Shown: in pieces, positions 15,816 through 24,066 of the stretch
Layout: each line of letters begins with the position of its first letter
Position numbering within the stretch: position 1 is the first letter of the stretch
DNA from: Streptomyces sp. WM6378
GTDB lineage: Bacteria > Actinomycetota > Actinomycetes > Streptomycetales > Streptomycetaceae
Direction of reading: 5' to 3'
DNA: 41,966 nt
Assembly: GCF_001279695.1 (NCBI RefSeq)
Contig: NZ_LGDD01000330.1
Coordinates: 1-41,966, forward strand
Program-made: the position numbers and the translations under genes
Notes under the pieces: model-generated
What the model saw: the letters and a program-made list of their open reading frames with translations, nothing else
What the model was told of the DNA's origin: nothing
Databases searched by the model: none

Positions 15816-17099
15816 CTACTGCTGCGGGGCCACCGACGGTGTTCCCGCGTCCAGTACGCCCGTCTTGTAGATCGTTCCGGCGCACGCGTTGGGGATCTTC
15901 GCCTCCGCGGACGGGGCGCCCGGCTCGGCGACGTGGGTCACCGCTACCGTGCCGTCCGCCGTGGCGGTGGGCGAGCCGCCGTCCGCGCCGAGCTGGGTGG
16001 TCTGGCCGCCGGCGGCCGTCGTCGGGGAGACGATCCCGCTGGTGCTGCCGGAGCTGCCGTTCGACGGGCTCGGGTCGGGCGACGGCGGGGACTTGGGGCA
16101 GGTGTCCGACGGCACCCAGGCGAACCGCACCTCGTACGCCGCGGCCGGCTTGAGGACCAGGCGGGTGGTGTCCTTCGAGGGGTCGGGGAGGCCGGGGGCG
16201 GGGTCGCCCGCCGCGTGCTCGACGACGGTGATCTTCGCCGGGTTGGCCGCGCCCTGCGCCTGCACGTTGAACTTGCCTGCGCCGCCGATCGCGCACTGCT
16301 TGTTGGACGCGTTCACGATGCGGAACGCGCCGTAGACCTTGCCGGTCGAGTCGGGCTTGCCGACGCTCGCCGACTTCACGCTCAGCTCGCCCGCCTCGCA
16401 CACCGGCGAGTTCGCCTGCACGGGCCCGCTGCCCGCCCCGGTCGCACCGCCGGCACTGGCGCCGGTCGTGCCCTTGCTGGGCTGCGGCGTACGGCCCGTG
16501 CTGTCGGGAGTGCCCGACCGGCTGCCGACGCCGACGGGCGGGGTGCTCTCCTGCACGCCGTCCGAGGTGCCGGAAGCGGAGTCCGAGGTGCCGTGCGTCC
16601 GCTCGCCGTGTCCGGCGACGGCGGGCTGGTCGCCCGCGCTGCCCGAGGTGTTGGCGACGTGGATGAACGCCGGTACGGCGGTGGCCACCAGGAGCGCGGC
16701 CGCGACCGAGCCGACGACGGCCTGCCGCTTGCGGGCCCGCCGCACGGGCACCGCGGCCCGCAGATGGTCGAGCGCCCCCTCCGAGGGTGTGAGGTCGTCC
16801 ACCGCGCCGTGCAGCAGCCTGCGCAGCGCGAGTTCGTCGGCCGTGTCCGCGCCCGCGGAAGCGGGCGGGAGGCCGAAGGGGGGAGTGCCGGTGCTGTTCT
16901 TTTCCGGCGTTTTGTTCACGAATCCGTATCCAGTCAGGTCGTTCAGGTCATTCCTGGGCCGCTGGTCCGGCCCGCTTTTCTCGTGCTCCCCATGGGCGCC
17001 ACGCTCTCCGTGGCCGCCACGCTCCGCGTAGGCACCATGTTCCCCATGAGTGCCGCCGTCCCCCGGCCGCCTGTCGCCGTTCCGGTCGGGCCCCGTCAT
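15816..17099 (-). CDS. Single-pass membrane protein coupled to an ECF sigma factor (possible anti-sigma factor)
   Basis: A 427-residue protein in three parts. Residues 1-50 form a Gly/His/Glu-rich repeat region (HGEHGAYAERGGHGERGAHG). Residues ~85-125 form a cytosolic segment (ELALRRLLHGAVDDLTPS) ending in basic residues, before one TM helix at ~126-146. A long Ser/Thr/Gly-rich linker then leads to an extracellular beta-type domain from ~230 (CEAGELSVKSASVGKPDSTG) resembling DUF4232-like domains. The start overlaps the stop of the sigma gene by four bases, so the two are translated together. By arrangement it may hold the sigma factor at the membrane, but no HxxxCxxC zinc anti-sigma motif is present. 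The role is therefore inference. Confidence 0.75.
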   Translation of the reverse strand: MTGPDRNGDRRPGDGGTHGEHGAYAERGGHGERGAHGEHEKSGPDQRPRNDLNDLTGYGFVNKTPEKNSTGTPPFGLPPASAGADTADELALRRLLHGAVDDLTPSEGALDHLRAAVPVRRARKRQAVVGSVAAALLVATAVPAFIHVANTSGSAGDQPAVAGHGERTHGTSDSASGTSDGVQESTPPVGVGSRSGTPDSTGRTPQPSKGTTGASAGGATGAGSGPVQANSPVCEAGELSVKSASVGKPDSTGKVYGAFRIVNASNKQCAIGGAGKFNVQAQGAANPAKITVVEHAAGDPAPGLPDPSKDTTRLVLKPAAAYEVRFAWVPSDTCPKSPPSPDPSPSNGSSGSTSGIVSPTTAAGGQTTQLGADGGSPTATADGTVAVTHVAEPGAPSAEAKIPNACAGTIYKTGVLDAGTPSVAPQQ

Positions 17100-17767
17100 G
17101 CCGGTGCCTCCATGGCGATCCGCAGGGCTGCGATGCCCCGCGATCCGTACGCCTTCACCGAGCCCAGGGATATCCCGAGCGTCTCGGCGACCTGAACCTC
17201 CGTCATGTCCGCGAAGTACCGCAGCACGAGCACCTCGCGCTGGCGGCGCTGGAGCCCGCGCATCGCCTTGATCAGCGCGTCGCGCTCCAACTGGTCGTAC
17301 GCGCCCTCCTCGGCGCTCGCCATGTCGGGCATCGGCTTGGAGAGCAGCTTGAGCCCGAGGATGCGGCGGCGCAGCGCGGACCGCGACAGGTTGACGACGG
17401 TCTGGCGCAGGTAGGCGAGGGTCTTCTCCGGCTCGCGCACCCGGCTGCGCGCCGAGTGGACCCGGATGAACGCCTCCTGCACCACGTCCTCGCAGGAGGC
17501 GGTGTCGTCCAGGAGCAGGGCCGCGAGGCCGAGCAGCGAGCGGTAGTGCGCGCGGTAGGTCTCGGTGAGGTGATCGACAGTGGTGCCGGCCGCCATGACC
17601 TCGTCAGCGCTCTCGCGCGAGGGCGCCTGGGAGGGTACGCGGGCCGGACGGGTGGCGGGCATGGGCGCGATCACCGGCATGCCGCCGGGCGCACCGAGGC
17701 GCCGACGCGGGCGGACGACCGTGCCACCGCGTGCCGGTACCGCTCGGAAATCGAGTACCTCTGCCAC
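17096..17767 (-). CDS. ECF-type RNA polymerase sigma factor (SigE-like)
   Basis: A 223-residue extracytoplasmic-function sigma factor. Region 2 lies at about residues 64-135 (CEDVVQEAFIRVHSARSRV, LAYLRQTVVNLSRSALRRR) and region 4 at ~160-215 (LQRRQREVLVLRYFADMTE, VAETLGISLGSVKAYGSRG). An N-terminal extension of ~60 residues rich in Pro/Arg is unusual. The GTG at 17767 gives the full frame; GGGGAGGAA is too far upstream to be decisive, and internal ATGs exist within the extension. It overlaps the downstream membrane-protein gene by four bases. It lies 267 bp after asd, so it probably has its own promoter. Confidence 0.9.
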   Translation of the reverse strand: MAEVLDFRAVPARGGTVVRPRRRLGAPGGMPVIAPMPATRPARVPSQAPSRESADEVMAAGTTVDHLTETYRAHYRSLLGLAALLLDDTASCEDVVQEAFIRVHSARSRVREPEKTLAYLRQTVVNLSRSALRRRILGLKLLSKPMPDMASAEEGAYDQLERDALIKAMRGLQRRQREVLVLRYFADMTEVQVAETLGISLGSVKAYGSRGIAALRIAMEAPA

Positions 17768-18034
17768 GCCTGTTGGACACGTTCCTCCCCGTCAGGGTTG
17801 TACGCGTACGACACTGTTTTTGGCGGTGCACCACATGCCCTCATCCGTACCCGCTCTTCCCCAATGCCCCGATTTTTACGGCACCTTGAGGGGCGACCGC
17901 ATAGACGCTCCATGCCGGACTGCGGTTGCAGGGACACGGAAATGAATCGTGTAACAAGGCATTGGCGCAGTTCAAGTGGTACAGACCAGCGACTTGCTCA
18001 CAGAGCGTTCACAGATCCTACAAATCGGTAGACC
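17768..18034. other. Intergenic region between asd and the sigma-factor gene
   Basis: 267 bp with no supportable gene. It is noticeably A/T-richer than its surroundings (for example near 17860-18030) and probably holds the sigma-gene promoter reading leftward. No hairpin terminator for asd was recognised. Confidence 0.4.
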
Positions 18035-19093
18035 TCATCGTGCGGTGAATTCGCGGGCCGCCAGCTCGGCGATGTGCGCGGCGTTCAGGGCCGTGCCCTT
18101 GCGGAGGTTGTCACCGCAGACGAAAAGTTCCAGTACGTGCGGATCGTCCGGCGAGCTGCGTACCCGGCCCACCCACGTGGGGTCGGTGCCGACCACGTCC
18201 GCGGGCGTCGGGAACTCGCCGACGGCCGGGTTGTCGAAGAGCACCACACCCGGCGCGGTGGCCAGGATCTCGTGGGCCCGCGCCACGTCCACCTCGTTCT
18301 CGAAGCGGGCGTGCACCGACACCGAGTGCGTGGTGACGACCGGGACCCGCACACAGGTCGCGGCCACCGGGAGCCGCGGCAGATCCAGCAGTTTGCGCAG
18401 TTCGTCCCGGAGTCCGAGTTCCTGCGAGGACCAGCCTCCCTCGGCGAGCTCCCCGGTCCACGGCACCACGTTCAGCGCGACCGGCGCCACGAACGGCCCG
18501 AGGTCGTCGCCGACGGCCCGGCGCACATCGCCCGGACTCGTACCGAGCCCGGTCCCGGCCACCAGCGAGATCTGCCGGCGCAGCGCCTCGACCGCGGCCT
18601 GCCCCTCACCGCTGACCGCCTCGTACGTGGAGACCACCAGCTCGCTCAGGCCGAACTCGGCGTGCAGCGCGCCCACCGTCACGCTCATGGCGAGGGTGGT
18701 CGGGTGCGGGCTCGCGACGATGCCGCGCGGACGCATCCGTACGGCATGGGGATTGAGCTCCGGGACGACCAGCGGCACGTCCGGGTCCATCCGGAAGGCT
18801 GCCGAACTGTCCACCACCACCGCGCCCTTGGCGGCCGCGACCGGCGCCCAGCGGGCGGCGATCTCGTCGGGGGCGAGGAAGACGACGACGTCGGCCCCGT
18901 CCAGGGCCTCCTCGCTCAGCGCGAGGACCTCGCACTCCTCGCCCCGTACGAGCAGCTTGCGGCCGGCCGAGCGCGCGGACGCGACGAGCCGGACCTCGCC
19001 CCAGACATCGGCGTGCTGGGACAGGATCTGGAGCATCACCGAACCGGCGCCCCCGGTCGCTCCGACGACCGTGAGCGCCGGTCTGCGGGTCAT
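18035..19093 (-). CDS. asd: Aspartate-semialdehyde dehydrogenase-like protein lacking the catalytic cysteine
   Basis: A 352-residue Asd homologue immediately after lysC (ATGA overlap, 19090-19093). The N-terminal dinucleotide-binding motif VVGATGGAG is kept, as are Arg249 and His256 ([11 protein letters not shown]) of the substrate site and the C-terminal [14 protein letters not shown]. The catalytic motif normally NPNC[ST]T reads SPHPTT at residues 128-133 (genomic AGCCCGCACCCGACCACC, minus strand), so proline replaces the nucleophilic cysteine. The usual Gln of YQAVSGAG is Glu159 (TYEAVSGEG), and the EExK segment reads QELG. The frame is otherwise intact with normal codon use, so it is not a decaying pseudogene. 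Conventional dehydrogenase activity is not expected. A regulatory or structural role, or a new reaction, is inference. Confidence 0.85.
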   Translation of the reverse strand: MTRRPALTVVGATGGAGSVMLQILSQHADVWGEVRLVASARSAGRKLLVRGEECEVLALSEEALDGADVVVFLAPDEIAARWAPVAAAKGAVVVDSSAAFRMDPDVPLVVPELNPHAVRMRPRGIVASPHPTTLAMSVTVGALHAEFGLSELVVSTYEAVSGEGQAAVEALRRQISLVAGTGLGTSPGDVRRAVGDDLGPFVAPVALNVVPWTGELAEGGWSSQELGLRDELRKLLDLPRLPVAATCVRVPVVTTHSVSVHARFENEVDVARAHEILATAPGVVLFDNPAVGEFPTPADVVGTDPTWVGRVRSSPDDPHVLELFVCGDNLRKGTALNAAHIAELAAREFTAR

Positions 19094-19611
19094 CGCCCGG
19101 TGCCTCCGTAGACGACGGCCTCGTCGCTGTCGGAGTCGAGACCGAAGGCGGTGTGCACGGCGCGCACGGCCTCGTTCACGTCGTCGGCGCGGGTCACGAC
19201 CGAGATGCGGATCTCGGAGGTCGAGATCAGCTCGATGTTGACGCCCGCGTCGGAGAGGGCCTCGAAGAAGCCCGCCGTGACGCCCGGGTTGGTCTTCATC
19301 CCTGCGCCGACGAGAGAGATCTTGGCGATCTGGTCGTCGTAGCGCAGCGACTCGAAGCCGATGGCCGGCTTGGACCGCTCCAGGGCGTCGATGGCCTTGC
19401 GGCCCTCGGCCTTGGGCAGCGTGAACGAGATGTCGGTGAGTCCCGTCGACGCGGCGGAGACGTTCTGCACCACCATGTCGATGTTGATCTCGGCGTCCGC
19501 GATGGTGCGGAAGATCGCCGCGGCCTCGCCCGGCTTGTCGGGCACCCCGACGACCGTGACCTTCGCCTCGGAGACGTCGTGGGCGACTCCGGAGATGATG
19601 GCGTGCTCCAC
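19090..19611 (-). CDS. lysC: Probable aspartokinase beta subunit from an internal start within lysC
   Basis: In-frame GTG at 19611 (codon 254, before EHAIISGVA) is preceded by a good Shine-Dalgarno GGAAGG (19624-19619 on the minus strand) at seven-base spacing. The 173-residue product would be the two ACT domains only. Its position equals that of the beta-subunit start of the Corynebacterium glutamicum aspartokinase (codon 250), which forms an alpha2-beta2 enzyme. That this site is used here is inference from sequence. Confidence 0.65.
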   Translation of the reverse strand: MEHAIISGVAHDVSEAKVTVVGVPDKPGEAAAIFRTIADAEINIDMVVQNVSAASTGLTDISFTLPKAEGRKAIDALERSKPAIGFESLRYDDQIAKISLVGAGMKTNPGVTAGFFEALSDAGVNIELISTSEIRISVVTRADDVNEAVRAVHTAFGLDSDSDEAVVYGGTGR

Positions 19612-20370
19612 CTGCTGGCCTTCCGACTGGGAACGTGGTTCGTTGCTGACCCAGGTGCCCTGAAGTCCGCTGAAGGACGACCGCACATGGATCGGGATGT
19701 TGTAACGGCGGGCGTACTCGACGCACCGGTGCAGGAGCACCTTGGAGCCGGACGCGGCCAGCTCCAGCATGTCCTCGAAGGAGATCCAGTCGATCTTCTT
19801 CGCCTTCTTCACGACGCGGGGGTCCGCGGTGAAGACTCCGTCGACGTCCGTGTAGATCTCACAGACCTCGGCTTCGAGCGCGGCCGCGAGGGCGACGGCG
19901 GTGGTGTCGGACCCGCCGCGGCCGAGCGTGGTGATGTTCTTGCCCTCCTGGCTGACGCCCTGGAACCCGGCGACGATGGCGATGTTGCCCTCGTCGATCG
20001 AGGTCCGGATGCGGCCCGGGGTGACATCGATGATCCGCGCTTTGTTGTGGACCGAGTCGGTGATGACACCGGCCTGGCTGCCCGTGAACGACTGGGCCTG
20101 GTGGCCCAGGTTTTTGATCGCCATGGCGAGCAGTGCCATGGAGATCCGCTCTCCGGCGGTCAGCAGCATGTCGAATTCCCGCCCGGCAGGCATGGGTGAC
20201 ACCTGCTCCGCGAGCTCGATCAACTCATCCGTCGTGTCGCCCATCGCGGAAACCACGACGACCACCTGGTGGCCGGTCTTCTTGGCTTCCACGATCCGCT
20301 TGGCGACGCGCTTGATGCCCTCGGCATCGGCAACGGAGGAGCCTCCGTACTTCTGCACGACAAGGCCCAC
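19090..20370 (-). CDS. lysC: Aspartokinase LysC (alpha subunit)
   Basis: Phosphorylates L-aspartate with ATP, the first step to lysine, threonine, methionine and diaminopimelate. The 426 residues comprise a kinase domain (~1-245) with KYGGSS at residues 8-13, TAGERISM, and [16 protein letters not shown] around 150-165, then two ACT domains (from ~265 and ~345; [33 protein letters not shown]). The Ser corresponding to Corynebacterium Ser301 (QNVS) is retained, so lysine-plus-threonine feedback inhibition is expected (inference). An internal ribosome-binding site and GTG within the gene likely produce a separate beta subunit. asd follows with a 4-bp overlap. Confidence 0.96.
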   Translation of the reverse strand: MGLVVQKYGGSSVADAEGIKRVAKRIVEAKKTGHQVVVVVSAMGDTTDELIELAEQVSPMPAGREFDMLLTAGERISMALLAMAIKNLGHQAQSFTGSQAGVITDSVHNKARIIDVTPGRIRTSIDEGNIAIVAGFQGVSQEGKNITTLGRGGSDTTAVALAAALEAEVCEIYTDVDGVFTADPRVVKKAKKIDWISFEDMLELAASGSKVLLHRCVEYARRYNIPIHVRSSFSGLQGTWVSNEPRSQSEGQQVEHAIISGVAHDVSEAKVTVVGVPDKPGEAAAIFRTIADAEINIDMVVQNVSAASTGLTDISFTLPKAEGRKAIDALERSKPAIGFESLRYDDQIAKISLVGAGMKTNPGVTAGFFEALSDAGVNIELISTSEIRISVVTRADDVNEAVRAVHTAFGLDSDSDEAVVYGGTGR

Positions 20371-20539
20371 GTGCGCTCCTCGCTCAGTTCATTACTGCGG
20401 TCGGCTCAGTCTAACGAGCGGGCCGGATTCGCCCGCGCCGTATCACTTCGTGAGATGTCCCGCTCACGAGTTGATCACCGGGCGTTGTCCGATCCGCTCG
20501 CGAGATCCGCCTGCCCTGGCATTCCGTTTGTACGCGACG
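20371..20539. other. Intergenic region upstream of lysC
   Basis: About 170 bp between the lectin terminator and lysC. It must contain the leftward lysC-asd promoter. Scattered A/T-richer stretches are seen but no clear consensus promoter, riboswitch or leader peptide. Confidence 0.3.
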
Positions 20540-20574
20540 ATGTGGCCGGGGTCACAGGGCGGCCCCGGCCACAT
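20540..20574. terminator. Perfect 12-bp hairpin downstream of the lectin gene
   Basis: ATGTGGCCGGGG (20540-20551) pairs perfectly with CCCCGGCCACAT (20563-20574) around an 11-base loop. It lies 18 bp past the stop of the leftward lectin gene and is best read as its transcription terminator. There is no U-tract, as is common in this genus. Confidence 0.75.
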
Positions 20575-20591
20575 TGTGTCAGTCGCGCGTT

Positions 20592-21134
20592 CTACTGCCC
20601 GACGAACTGCTGGTAGTTCAGCCCGTTGCAGCCGAAGGACCGCAGGCCGTAGGCACCGCTGTCGTCCATGCAACGGCCGGTGTTCTCGTTCCGGAAGGTG
20701 AGCGTGCCGTTGCTGTTGTAGTAGATCTCCCAGCGCTGGTAGTTCAGCCCGTTGCAGCCGAAGGACCGCAGGCCGTAGGCACCGCTGTCGTCGATGCAGC
20801 GGCCGGTGTTGCCGTTCTTCAGGACCCAGTTGCCGTCGGACTGCCCGTACAGGCCCCAGTACTGGTAGTTCAGGCCGTTGCAGCCGAACGCCCGCAGGCC
20901 GTAGGCACCGCTGTCGTCGACGCAGCGGCCCGTGTTGACGTTCCGGAGCGCGCCGGAGTCGAGGGCGCGGGCGGCCGGTGTGCCGGGCAGGACCTGGGCG
21001 GCCTTGGCCGGCGGGGCCGGGGCGGGCGTGGCGGCCGACGCGGTGCCGACACCGGCGAAGGCGAGGGCCGCGGCGGCGGCGAGCGCCCCCACGATCCGGG
21101 CCGCGCGGAACGGGAGGTGAGCGGACATGTTCAT
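20592..21134 (-). CDS. Secreted three-repeat ricin-B-like (beta-trefoil) lectin
   Basis: A 180-residue secreted protein. It has an N-terminal signal peptide (core about residues 12-32, cleavage near ASA34-A35), a Pro/Ala linker, then three near-identical 42-residue repeats starting at Asn65, Asn107 and Asn149. Each carries NTGRC[VIM]DDSGAYGLR, a second Cys 14 residues after the first, and a QxW-type motif (QYW, QRW, QQF). Three QxW repeats with paired cysteines make a compact ricin-B-like trefoil, so carbohydrate binding is likely; the ligand is unknown. The third repeat is shorter and ends the protein. ATG 21134 has an AGGAG Shine-Dalgarno. A divergent AraC-type regulator lies 290 bp away. 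Confidence 0.8.
   Translation of the reverse strand: MNMSAHLPFRAARIVGALAAAAALAFAGVGTASAATPAPAPPAKAAQVLPGTPAARALDSGALRNVNTGRCVDDSGAYGLRAFGCNGLNYQYWGLYGQSDGNWVLKNGNTGRCIDDSGAYGLRSFGCNGLNYQRWEIYYNSNGTLTFRNENTGRCMDDSGAYGLRSFGCNGLNYQQFVGQ
20606..20932. repeat. 126-bp tandem repeats within the lectin gene
   Basis: A block of about 55 bp covering GTAGTTCAGCCCGTTGCAGC and the following bases recurs three times at 126-bp spacing with very few differences. Synonymous positions are also conserved, which points to recent duplication or gene conversion between repeats. Confidence 0.75.
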
Positions 21135-21424
21135 GGTCGTCTCCTGTCGGGAGGATGGACTCACGAGGCCGCCGCCGGAAGCGATGTCCGGTGCGGCGGT
21201 CACCCACCCTGGCCCGGCCGGGCACCTCCCGTCTTTGTACGGACGCGACACCATCCGGAGCCGACCGGTCCTTTGCCACATCAAACGGGTCTTTTGCCTT
21301 ACCCGGTGTGATTGGGCCACCAACTGCCCTGATTGGCGCGCGAGTTCGTTGTGATGCGGGGAGGCGCGCGGGGACCATCGCGGCGTCCGCACCACGACGG
21401 AGGAGTTTCGCGAAGGGGATCTCC
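21135..21424. promoter_or_regulatory. Divergent promoter between lectin and AraC-type regulator with in-phase direct repeats
   Basis: Two 11-bp direct repeats, GGTCCTTTGCC at 21267-21277 and GGTCTTTTGCC at 21288-21298, differ at one base. They are spaced exactly 21 bp apart, two helical turns, the arrangement expected of AraC-family half-sites. The region is A/T-richer than average around them. Binding by the adjacent regulator is inference. Confidence 0.55.
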
Positions 21425-22267
21425 ATGAGCACATCACCGCCGCTCCGCTTCCGGCCGCCGATGCCCCGGCTGCGGCCGCACGTCCTCGGCTACTTCGGCT
21501 ACCACTACCCCCCGCACAGCCCTCAGCGCAGACTGCTCTTCCCGGACACGGCGAGCACCGTCGTCTTCGGGTTCGACGCACCGGTGCACATCGTGGGGCT
21601 CGTCGAACCCGCCCGTACGGTGAGCTGCCACTCGCGGGCCGATCTCCCGTTCACCACCGCCCTGCTCGGTCACCACGAGGGGGCCGTGCGGGGCGTCGCG
21701 GTGCGGCTGACGCCGATGGGCGCGTACCGCCTGTTCGGCGTCCCGATGCACGAGTGGGACGTGCCGCACCTGGACCCGGTGCACCTGCTGCCGCCCGCCT
21801 CGCGCCGGCTGCCGGAGCGTCTTGAGGCGGCGCCCGGCTGGCCGGAGCAGTGCCGCCTCCTGGACGAGTACCTCGGCGGGCTGCTCGGCGCGGGCCCGCG
21901 CACGGCGCCGGAGGTCGCCCTGGCCTGGCGGGAGCTGGAGCTGCGTCGGGGCCGGGTCACGGTGCGGGACCTGGCCGCCACCACGCACTGCAGCGTGCGC
22001 CATCTGGAGCGGCACTTTCGCGAACAGGTGGGGCGCTCGCCCGGGGCGATCGCCCGCATCCTGCGGTTCCGGGCGGCGCTGCGGCTGCGGGACAGCGGGC
22101 TGCCGCCGTGCCTGGTCGCGCAGCGCTGCGGCTTCCACGACCAGGCCCATTACAACCACGTCTTCAAGGCAACGACGGGCCTGACCCCGACCCAGGTCCT
22201 GGCCGTCCCGATGAACTGGTCCACCCGGGCCGCCCGGATCAACTCCCCGGTATGGGAGATGGCTTGA
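21425..22267 (+). CDS. AraC-family transcriptional regulator
   Basis: A 280-residue regulator with an N-terminal beta-rich sensing domain (about residues 15-165, cupin-like or DUF6597 type) and a C-terminal AraC double HTH (~175-260: VTVRDLAATTHCSVRHLERH, CLVAQRCGFHDQAHYNHVFK followed by TTGLTPTQ). ATG 21425 has GAAGGGG upstream at suitable distance. Divergent from the lectin gene, it likely controls that gene and perhaps itself through the direct repeats between them. Effector unknown. Confidence 0.9.
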   Translation: MSTSPPLRFRPPMPRLRPHVLGYFGYHYPPHSPQRRLLFPDTASTVVFGFDAPVHIVGLVEPARTVSCHSRADLPFTTALLGHHEGAVRGVAVRLTPMGAYRLFGVPMHEWDVPHLDPVHLLPPASRRLPERLEAAPGWPEQCRLLDEYLGGLLGAGPRTAPEVALAWRELELRRGRVTVRDLAATTHCSVRHLERHFREQVGRSPGAIARILRFRAALRLRDSGLPPCLVAQRCGFHDQAHYNHVFKATTGLTPTQVLAVPMNWSTRAARINSPVWEMA

Positions 22268-22300
22268 CCGCAGGCCTCGCCAACTCCCTTATGCCCAGGG

Positions 22301-22960
22301 CTACTTGAGGTCGCGCAGGCCCAGCGGGCCCGCCAGCTCCTCGATCATGACGCGGCCCGCCTCCTCCTCCAGGGCGTCCTCCGTCAGGTCCTCGTCCGTG
22401 TCGAGCCCGTCCAGGGCTTCGAGCGGCTGGTTGAGGCGGACGTGCGCGACCAGGGACTGCAGCGCGCGCAGCGCGGCGGAGGCCGTCGAGCCCCAGTTGG
22501 AGAAGTACGAGAACTGCCACCACCACAGGGCCTCGGTGGTGCGGCCCGCTCGGTAGTGGGCCAGGCCGTGGCGCAGGTCGGTGACGACGTCGGCGAGGTC
22601 GTCGGAGATCCGGCACGGCACCGGCGCCTTGCGGGGCTCGTACGGGTCGAAGACCTCGGAGTACACGTCGATGGGTTCCAGGAGGCGGGCGAACCGCTCG
22701 CGCAGCTCGTCGACGTCGGCCTCCGGGCCCAGGTCCGGCTCGTACCGCTCGTCCGGGACGATGTCCTCGTGCGCGCCGAGCCGGCCGCCGGCGAGGAGCA
22801 GCTGGGAGACCTCCAGGAGGAGGAACGGCACGGCGCTGTCGGGCTCGTCGCCCTTTGCCACTTCCGTGACCGCGACGATGAAGGACTCGACCTGGTCGGC
22901 GATCTGGACCGCGAAGGAGTCCGGGTCCTGGGTGGTCGCGTGCAGCGTTGCGTCAGACAT
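22301..22960 (-). CDS. DUF5063-family conserved protein
   Basis: A 219-residue acidic protein of a family that in actinobacteria sits directly after recR. Features seen: FAVQIADQVESFIVAVTEVA near the N-terminus and a Trp-rich helix (RTTEALWWWQFSYFSNWGS) near residue 145, with no catalytic motif, signal or TM segment. The ATG at 22960 has a GGAAGG Shine-Dalgarno eight bases upstream. The in-frame ATG at 22996 overlaps the recR stop by four bases and would add 12 residues. Function is unknown; co-transcription with recR suggests a housekeeping link. Confidence 0.8.
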   Translation of the reverse strand: MSDATLHATTQDPDSFAVQIADQVESFIVAVTEVAKGDEPDSAVPFLLLEVSQLLLAGGRLGAHEDIVPDERYEPDLGPEADVDELRERFARLLEPIDVYSEVFDPYEPRKAPVPCRISDDLADVVTDLRHGLAHYRAGRTTEALWWWQFSYFSNWGSTASAALRALQSLVAHVRLNQPLEALDGLDTDEDLTEDALEEEAGRVMIEELAGPLGLRDLK

Positions 22961-22992
22961 CGAGTTGACCTTCCTCGTACCCCTCGTGGGCG

Positions 22993-23592
22993 TCATACAT
23001 CGAGCAGCCGCCTTCCTTCGAAGGCCCGGCCCAGGGTGACCTCGTCGGCGTATTCGAGGTCGCCGCCCACCGGCAGGCCGCTGGCGAGCCGGGTGACCCT
23101 GAGGCCCATGGGCTTGATCATGCGGGCGAGGTACGTCGCGGTGGCCTCGCCCTCCAGGTTCGGGTCAGTGGCCAGGATCAGCTCGGTGACCGAGCCGTCC
23201 GCCAGGCGGGCGAGCAGCTCGCGGATGCGCAGGTCGTCCGGGCCGACGCCCTCGATCGGGCTGATGGCGCCGCCGAGCACGTGGTAGCGGCCGCGGAACT
23301 CGCGGGTCCGCTCGATGGCCACGACGTCCTTGGGCTCCTCCACGACGCAGATGACCGTCTGGTCGCGGCGCGGGTCGCGGCAGATGTTGCACCGCTCCTC
23401 CTGCGCCACGTTGCCGCACACCGCGCAGAACCGGACCTTGTCCTTGACTTCCAGGAGGGCGTGCGCGAGGCGGCGCACGTCGGTCGGCTCGGCCTGCAGG
23501 ATGTGGAAGGCGATCCGCTGCGCGCTCTTGGGACCGACGCCGGGCAGCCTGCCCAGTTCGTCGATGAGGTCCTGAACCACGCCTTCGTACAA
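22993..23592 (-). CDS. recR: Recombination mediator protein RecR
   Basis: DNA-binding ring protein that acts with RecF and RecO in loading RecA at gaps. The 199 residues include a helix-hairpin-helix ([20 protein letters not shown]), a C4 zinc finger with Cys56, Cys59, Cys68 and Cys71, and a TOPRIM domain from ~79 ([20 protein letters not shown], then [14 protein letters not shown]). The C-terminus [16 protein letters not shown] is characteristic. The start is TTG at 23592, coding MYEGVVQDL, which agrees with other actinobacterial RecR proteins. Confidence 0.96.
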   Translation of the reverse strand: MYEGVVQDLIDELGRLPGVGPKSAQRIAFHILQAEPTDVRRLAHALLEVKDKVRFCAVCGNVAQEERCNICRDPRRDQTVICVVEEPKDVVAIERTREFRGRYHVLGGAISPIEGVGPDDLRIRELLARLADGSVTELILATDPNLEGEATATYLARMIKPMGLRVTRLASGLPVGGDLEYADEVTLGRAFEGRRLLDV

Positions 23593-23709
23593 CGGAACGC
23601 CTCTCGTGGGTTTTCTGACGCCTACGGTAGTTGCTGTGCGTCCGCCTCAGTAGGTCAGGCGCACGGGTACGTCCACGCGGGCGGGCGGGCGCACGCCGGT
23701 GGCCCGGTC

Positions 23710-24066
23710 CTAGAACGGCAGGCCCGGCATGCCGCCGAGGCCCTGCGCCAGCGGGCCCAGCTTCTGCTGCTGGAGCTGCTGCGCGTTCTCGTTGGCGGCC
23801 TGCACGGCCGCGACGACGAGGTCCGCGAGGGTCTCGCCAAGCTCCCGCAAGGAATCAGCGGTCTCCGGGTCGACCGCCTTCGGGTCGATGACCAGGGCCC
23901 GCAGCTCGCCCGAGCCGGTCACGGTCGCCTTGACGAGACCGCCGCCGGCCTGCCCTTCGACCTCGGTCGCCGCGAGCTCCTCCTGGGCGAGGGCGAGGTC
24001 CTGCTGCATCTTCTGGGCCTGCTGGAGAAGCTGCTGCATGTTGGGCTGGCCACCACCAGGGATCAC
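23710..24066 (-). CDS. YbaB/EbfC-family nucleoid-associated protein
   Basis: A 118-residue DNA-binding protein with an N-terminal Gln-rich helix ([20 protein letters not shown]), the core [20 protein letters not shown], and a C-terminal Gln-rich helix ending in a Gly/Pro tail. GTG 24066 has GGAG seven bases upstream. ybaB upstream of recR is a widely conserved arrangement; the 116-bp gap between them suggests a shared transcript. Confidence 0.93.
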   Translation of the reverse strand: MIPGGGQPNMQQLLQQAQKMQQDLALAQEELAATEVEGQAGGGLVKATVTGSGELRALVIDPKAVDPETADSLRELGETLADLVVAAVQAANENAQQLQQQKLGPLAQGLGGMPGLPF

